DNA of 36,952 bases, taken from the NCBI RefSeq assembly GCF_000003605.2, contig NW_003118931.1, forward strand, positions 494,848-531,799, written 5' to 3'. The position numbers and the translations under genes were made by a program. The stretch is from Saccoglossus kowalevskii. Lineage: Eukaryota; Hemichordata; Enteropneusta; Harrimaniidae. The notes beneath the pieces are model-generated. The model was not told where the DNA came from. It did no database searches and was given only the letters and a program-made list of their open reading frames with translations. Positions within the stretch are counted from its first letter, which is position 1, and each line of letters starts with the position of its first letter. Positions 35,001 through 36,952 of this stretch are shown here, piece after piece.

Positions 35001-35128
35001 AGAACTAGATTTTCAAATGGGAAGTCATACTTGGAAAGTTCGCCGTCTATATCAGATTTTAATTCATCTGATTTAAGGAATGTTGCCAAGGAAGTTCTTT
35101 GGGTGCATTTTGACTGACTGGTTCCCAT
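25993..35128 (-). CDS. Gene B: patatin-like phospholipase with an EF-hand pair (complete, 12 coding exons)
   Basis: Joining minus-strand exons 35128-34955, 33713-33566, 32453-32317, 31984-31849, 31105-31010, 29433-29303, 29023-28935, 28437-28281, 28161-28063, 27188-27030, 26302-26207 and 26091-25993 gives one open frame of 506 codons plus TAA. Every junction is GT-AG. Intron phases are 0,1,0,1,1,0,2,0,0,0,0. Patatin hallmarks are the oxyanion-hole motif LEGGGTKG (residues 43-50), the nucleophile elbow GTSIG (Ser76) and the catalytic Asp217 in VDGG. Two canonical EF-hand loops follow at 338-349 and 383-394. Residues from about 408 to 495, ending RTIAI...G...FL, look like the conserved end of the patatin domain. 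Members of the family hydrolyse acyl chains from phospholipids or acylglycerols with a Ser-Asp dyad; calcium regulation is inferred. MGTSQSK at the N terminus fits N-myristoylation. There is no secretion signal or membrane span. The exact substrate is unknown. Confidence 0.92.
26207..26302 (-). CDS. Gene B exon 11: C-terminal patatin block NRTIAI
   Basis: 96 nt, residues 443-474. It reads EKDINRTIAINVDYLGTLD and ends DKMFAIK. The R-T-I-x-I...G-T-x-D pattern is typical of the last strand of patatin domains. Acceptor TTCACAG|GAG, donor TTAAG|GTGAGA. Confidence 0.92.
27030..27188 (-). CDS. Gene B exon 10: rest of EF-hand 2 and return to the patatin domain
   Basis: 159 nt, residues 390-442. IDMVE completes the canonical EF-hand 2 loop (Glu394 at position 12). 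The rest, through ISYDRVEITNVGEF and ITTMTVNLKRL, resembles the helical stretch before the last conserved block of patatin domains. 43 of 53 residues match gene A. Confidence 0.92.
28063..28161 (-). CDS. Gene B exon 9: first half of EF-hand 2
   Basis: 99 nt, residues 357-389. The entering helix reads AKLLFGG...TVFDDL, and the first seven residues of the loop (DRNHNGK, 383-389) end the exon. The donor AAAG|GTAAGT therefore cuts the loop between positions 7 and 8. Of two possible AG acceptors, the one giving SKTF matches the gene A exon length. Confidence 0.93.
28281..28437 (-). CDS. Gene B exon 8: EF-hand 1
   Basis: 157 nt, completing Arg304 and coding 305-356. A Lys/Glu-rich helix leads to the loop DLDKNNTLDKDE (338-349), which has ligands at positions 1, 3, 5, 7, 9 and a terminal Glu at 12: a canonical calcium-binding EF-hand. 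The exiting helix is LKKLLNN. Donor AAT|GTAAGA. Confidence 0.94.
28935..29023 (-). CDS. Gene B exon 7: acidic linker before the EF-hands
   Basis: 89 nt, residues 275-303 plus two bases of Arg304. An acidic start (CENDPEVYEDL) is followed by a Ser/Thr/Lys-rich stretch. No known domain is visible; I read it as the linker into the calcium-binding insert. Acceptor TGTAG|TAT, donor CCAG|GTAAAT. Confidence 0.88.
29303..29433 (-). CDS. Gene B exon 6: WWLSM to NPLTLGVLT
   Basis: 131 nt, completing Gly231 and coding 232-274. It is rich in Leu, Lys and Arg and ends with NPLTLGVLT, matching the N-x-x-TLG turn that follows the catalytic aspartate in patatins. Acceptor CGTAG|GG, donor ACG|GTAATA. The patatin-like sequence stops here and resumes in exon 10. 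Confidence 0.9.
31010..31105 (-). CDS. Gene B exon 5: catalytic aspartate VDGG
   Basis: 96 nt, finishing Gly199 and coding 200-230 plus one base of Gly231. CVDGGVLVNFP carries the DG[GA] motif of the patatin dyad, with Asp217 as the predicted catalytic residue. Acceptor GTAAG|GT, donor GATG|GTGAGC. Confidence 0.93.
31849..31984 (-). CDS. Gene B exon 4: patatin core strands
   Basis: 136 nt, residues 154-198 plus one base of Gly199. Contains ELCVVICNVNRMD, a hydrophobic strand, and then RLAVRMSMSIPG, the stretch that precedes the catalytic aspartate in patatins. This is the most conserved exon between the copies: 41 of 45 residues match gene A. Confidence 0.93.
32317..32453 (-). CDS. Gene B exon 3: patatin domain, YGYLSLIP segment
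   Basis: 137 nt, completing Asp108 and adding residues 109-153. It reads HSYGYLSLIP, then YGWNPGE, LLEWFG and TGNKDITFKE. The stretch leading into T-x-x-E with KTGNKDITFKE is the usual patatin segment before the central beta strand. Acceptor ATCCAG|AC, donor AGAG|GTATGC. 39 of 45 whole residues match gene A. Confidence 0.92.
33566..33713 (-). CDS. Gene B exon 2: nucleophile elbow GTSIG
   Basis: 148 nt, residues 59-107 plus one base of codon 108. Contains FAGTSIGAMFAAM with Ser76 as the predicted nucleophile, then the YHPDEA segment seen in patatin helices. Acceptor CAAAG|GTT, donor TTGG|GTAAGT. 40 of 49 whole residues match gene A. Confidence 0.93.
34955..35128 (-). CDS. Gene B exon 1: start codon, myristoylation-type N terminus, oxyanion-hole motif
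   Basis: 58 codons from ATG to the donor AAAG|GTAAGG. I chose the ATG at 35128-35126 because the frame upstream has only a TTG, and a pyrimidine-rich tract ending in AG abuts the ATG. Residues 1-7 are MGTSQSK: Gly2, Ser at the fifth position of the mature chain, then Lys, which is a classic N-myristoylation context, with Cys8 next to it. Residues 40-50 hold the glycine-rich patatin oxyanion motif. Confidence 0.9.
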
Positions 35129-35500
35129 TCTCAAACAGAAAATAAAAAAGAAACATTACTATAAGAGTAAATAAGAGTAAATTCATTTAATCAAACCAAA
35201 TTAAATAATATTTTGTAATGCGAAACAAGATGCGTAATTTAGTTAGATATGAAAATCACTTTATAACATCGTGTTAATCGAATTACTTCAAATTGAGCGA
35301 TATACTAGATGTAACGACTCCAGCCCGCTTACTTATTATGTGAATCAATTTACAGCATATTTGGATTAAACTGCGATCACATGGTCGAAGACATGATGGA
35401 CATGTAAACTACATAACCAAAAGTGAATTAAAGACATATTACCTGTCTTGTTCAGTGAAGATGGAACATTGTTTATACAGAGTGTAACTACCAGTACATT
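35129..35500 (-). promoter_or_regulatory. Gene B 5' region with possible noncoding exon and intron
   Basis: A tract TTTCTTTTTTATTTTCTGTTTG ends in AG one base before the start codon (acceptor at 35131-35130). Upstream on the minus strand is a donor-like GACAG|GTAATA with the boundary at 35443, which would give a 312 bp intron in the 5'UTR. The transcription start is not identifiable. Without transcripts the 5'UTR could equally be unspliced. Confidence 0.3.
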
Positions 35501-36518
35501 GTCATAATGTCATACGCCTGGCACACCGGGTCATTATATCTATTATTATCTTAATTTATTCAATAATAAATTTATTTATGTGTAAATTAAACAATAGGAT
35601 TATTATAAGTTTTCAATTCAGTCGTTGTCTATACAGCGTTGTTGTTATTTCACAGGACTCATAATAAACAGACCCGTGTTTAAAAACTTATCTGGGATTG
35701 AAAGTAGTCGATCCCTACGCTAGGTATTTCACTCAATTGAGGACGAAGCGATTATCATCACCACCAATATTTCAAGTTGAGTTTGTACATTCCATTCGTA
35801 CACAAATAAAACATCAACGAAAAAGCAACAGTGATGTTCAGTAGTGGGAATTGTTTCTTGTAATTAAATATTATTTATTTTTTTATTGGTTGGGCTGTTT
35901 TGAAAATATTTAATTTGAGGATTACCCGTTAAACAGGCAATGAAATACATAAGAAGTAACGTCAGCAAATATTTTCTTCCGATATTATTTGAATTTTATA
36001 TCGATCGTTGCTCTGCTGTTTACGACTAATCCAACGCTATGCGAAGAAAACATACACCATTGGTGTAGTTAGTAGTGACCTCATAATTATATTTTTTGAA
36101 CTGATACCTTTGCTAAATACACCCTTTTTTAATATGCTCATTTGTTAAATGATGACACCTCTCGGAAACTTGACAAAAAAATAAATTTGATATTTAAACA
36201 CGATATGAGTTCACCAAAATGCCGATTCAATTTATTGCTACTAGGTTATGGGTTGACCATTAAACACTCTTTGATGGTTCGGATTCACTTGCTGCAATAA
36301 ATTGTACTGTTTTCCTTTACAGATATTTTATTAGTTTTTGTCATTTTTTTTTTATTTGTACATACATAAGTTTTTTTTTTTTTCTTAATTGATGATATCC
36401 ATTAATACTTGCCCCATTTAGTTTACATGAATTGTTCTCAATAGTATACTGCCGGCTTAGATTTGAATTTCGATATGGCTCTGGCATTTCTTGCTGTTCC
36501 AGTGCAAATCATCGTCCG
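35501..36518. other. AT-rich intergenic sequence, nothing recognised
   Basis: Contains several homopolymer T runs (near 36340-36385) but no exon, RNA gene or transposon ends that I can support. Confidence 0.5.
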
Positions 36519-36758
36519 CCTGCACGGGTTGTTCCGTTCGGACATTCCTATATAGTGGAGTGCTTCGCCGGAACGTTCACCTTGAACATTCAAGATGGTG
36601 CAAATTGACCGACCTTCATCGTAGGTGGCGCTCTAATGTCACGTGATAGATTGCCATGTGGCAGCTGTTGACAGTTGATAACATCGTGAACGTAGTACTT
36701 GTATTTCTTGACCTTGGTAGCGACTCCAGACTACATCGGAGCTCTAATTAAATTACAG
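36519..36758 (+). promoter_or_regulatory. Possible divergent promoter and first exon
   Basis: A GC-richer island than its surroundings, with CAAGATGG, a CTCF-like site, TCACGTGA (E-box type) and ending at TTACAG|GTAAGT (boundary 36758), a perfect plus-strand donor. No ATG-led frame is convincing, so it would be a noncoding first exon of a gene running off the right edge. The start is arbitrary. Confidence 0.3.
36619..36634 (+). promoter_or_regulatory. CTCF-like motif
   Basis: TCGTAGGTGGCGCTCT carries the core TAGGTGGCGC. Motif match only. Confidence 0.3.
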
Positions 36759-36952
36759 GTAAGTAAATATGGTACACTCGTGTACCTGCAAATTATTCGG
36801 CATTACTTGTAAGCCGGCTTTTGTACCCGAATCCACAGACGGCCTTTACTTTTCTTGACCAATATTAAAAAAAATAATCAGTATAAACTTATAAAGATCA
36901 TAATAATCCGAGTGTTTTTGCTCCCATGCACTAAGAATTTGAAATTCCTCGG

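Noticed and set aside
35126-35134. Upstream start of gene B at a TTG giving two extra residues
   Set aside because: TTG is not a normal metazoan start. The ATG at 35128 gives a myristoylation-type N terminus and lies just past a splice-acceptor-like site.

Overview
The window is metazoan nuclear DNA, most likely from a marine invertebrate. It is AT-rich, with spliced genes of many short exons, GT-AG introns of about 0.3-3.4 kb, long microsatellites, small inverted-repeat transposons and a decayed LINE. One run of 519 Ns (11602-12120) marks an assembly gap. The exact clade cannot be fixed from the sequence.

The only confidently readable genes are two tandem paralogues on the minus strand, both coding for a patatin-like phospholipase (lipid acyl hydrolase) that carries a pair of EF-hands. 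Gene B (35128 down to 25993) is complete: 12 coding exons, 506 residues, start and stop both present. Gene A (9834 down to 806) has exons 2-12 intact and in frame (442 residues). Its first coding exon, which should carry the glycine-rich oxyanion-hole motif and the start codon, is not visible and may lie in the N gap. All internal exons from 2 to 11 have identical lengths and intron phases in the two copies. Both copies keep the catalytic serine (GTS[IM]G), the catalytic aspartate (DGG) and two canonical calcium-binding loops. By my reading, the EF-hands sit inside the patatin domain: the part after them (a helical stretch, then RTIAI...G...FL) looks like the conserved C-terminal end of the patatin fold. 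If so, this is a calcium-binding cassette nested in a lipase, which suggests calcium-gated lipid hydrolysis. Gene B also begins with an N-myristoylation-type sequence, suggesting membrane targeting.

Layout: 1-805 3' flank of gene A; 806-9834 gene A, with a 2.5 kb expansion of unknown repeats in intron 9, an (AT)n tract in intron 6 and a TTAA-flanked MITE in intron 4; 9835-14458 gene-poor DNA with the N gap and a decayed coding-like stretch; 14459-18664 a transposon cluster (TA-flanked MITE, (AAAT)n, a 2.2 kb CAGGCC-ended element containing a LINE remnant, two inverted-repeat elements); 18665-25182 gene-poor DNA with several diverged internal duplications; 25183-25770 a second copy of the sequence that flanks the transposon cluster; 25993-35128 gene B; 35129-36952 its upstream flank, with a possible 5'UTR exon and a possible divergent first exon near the right edge.
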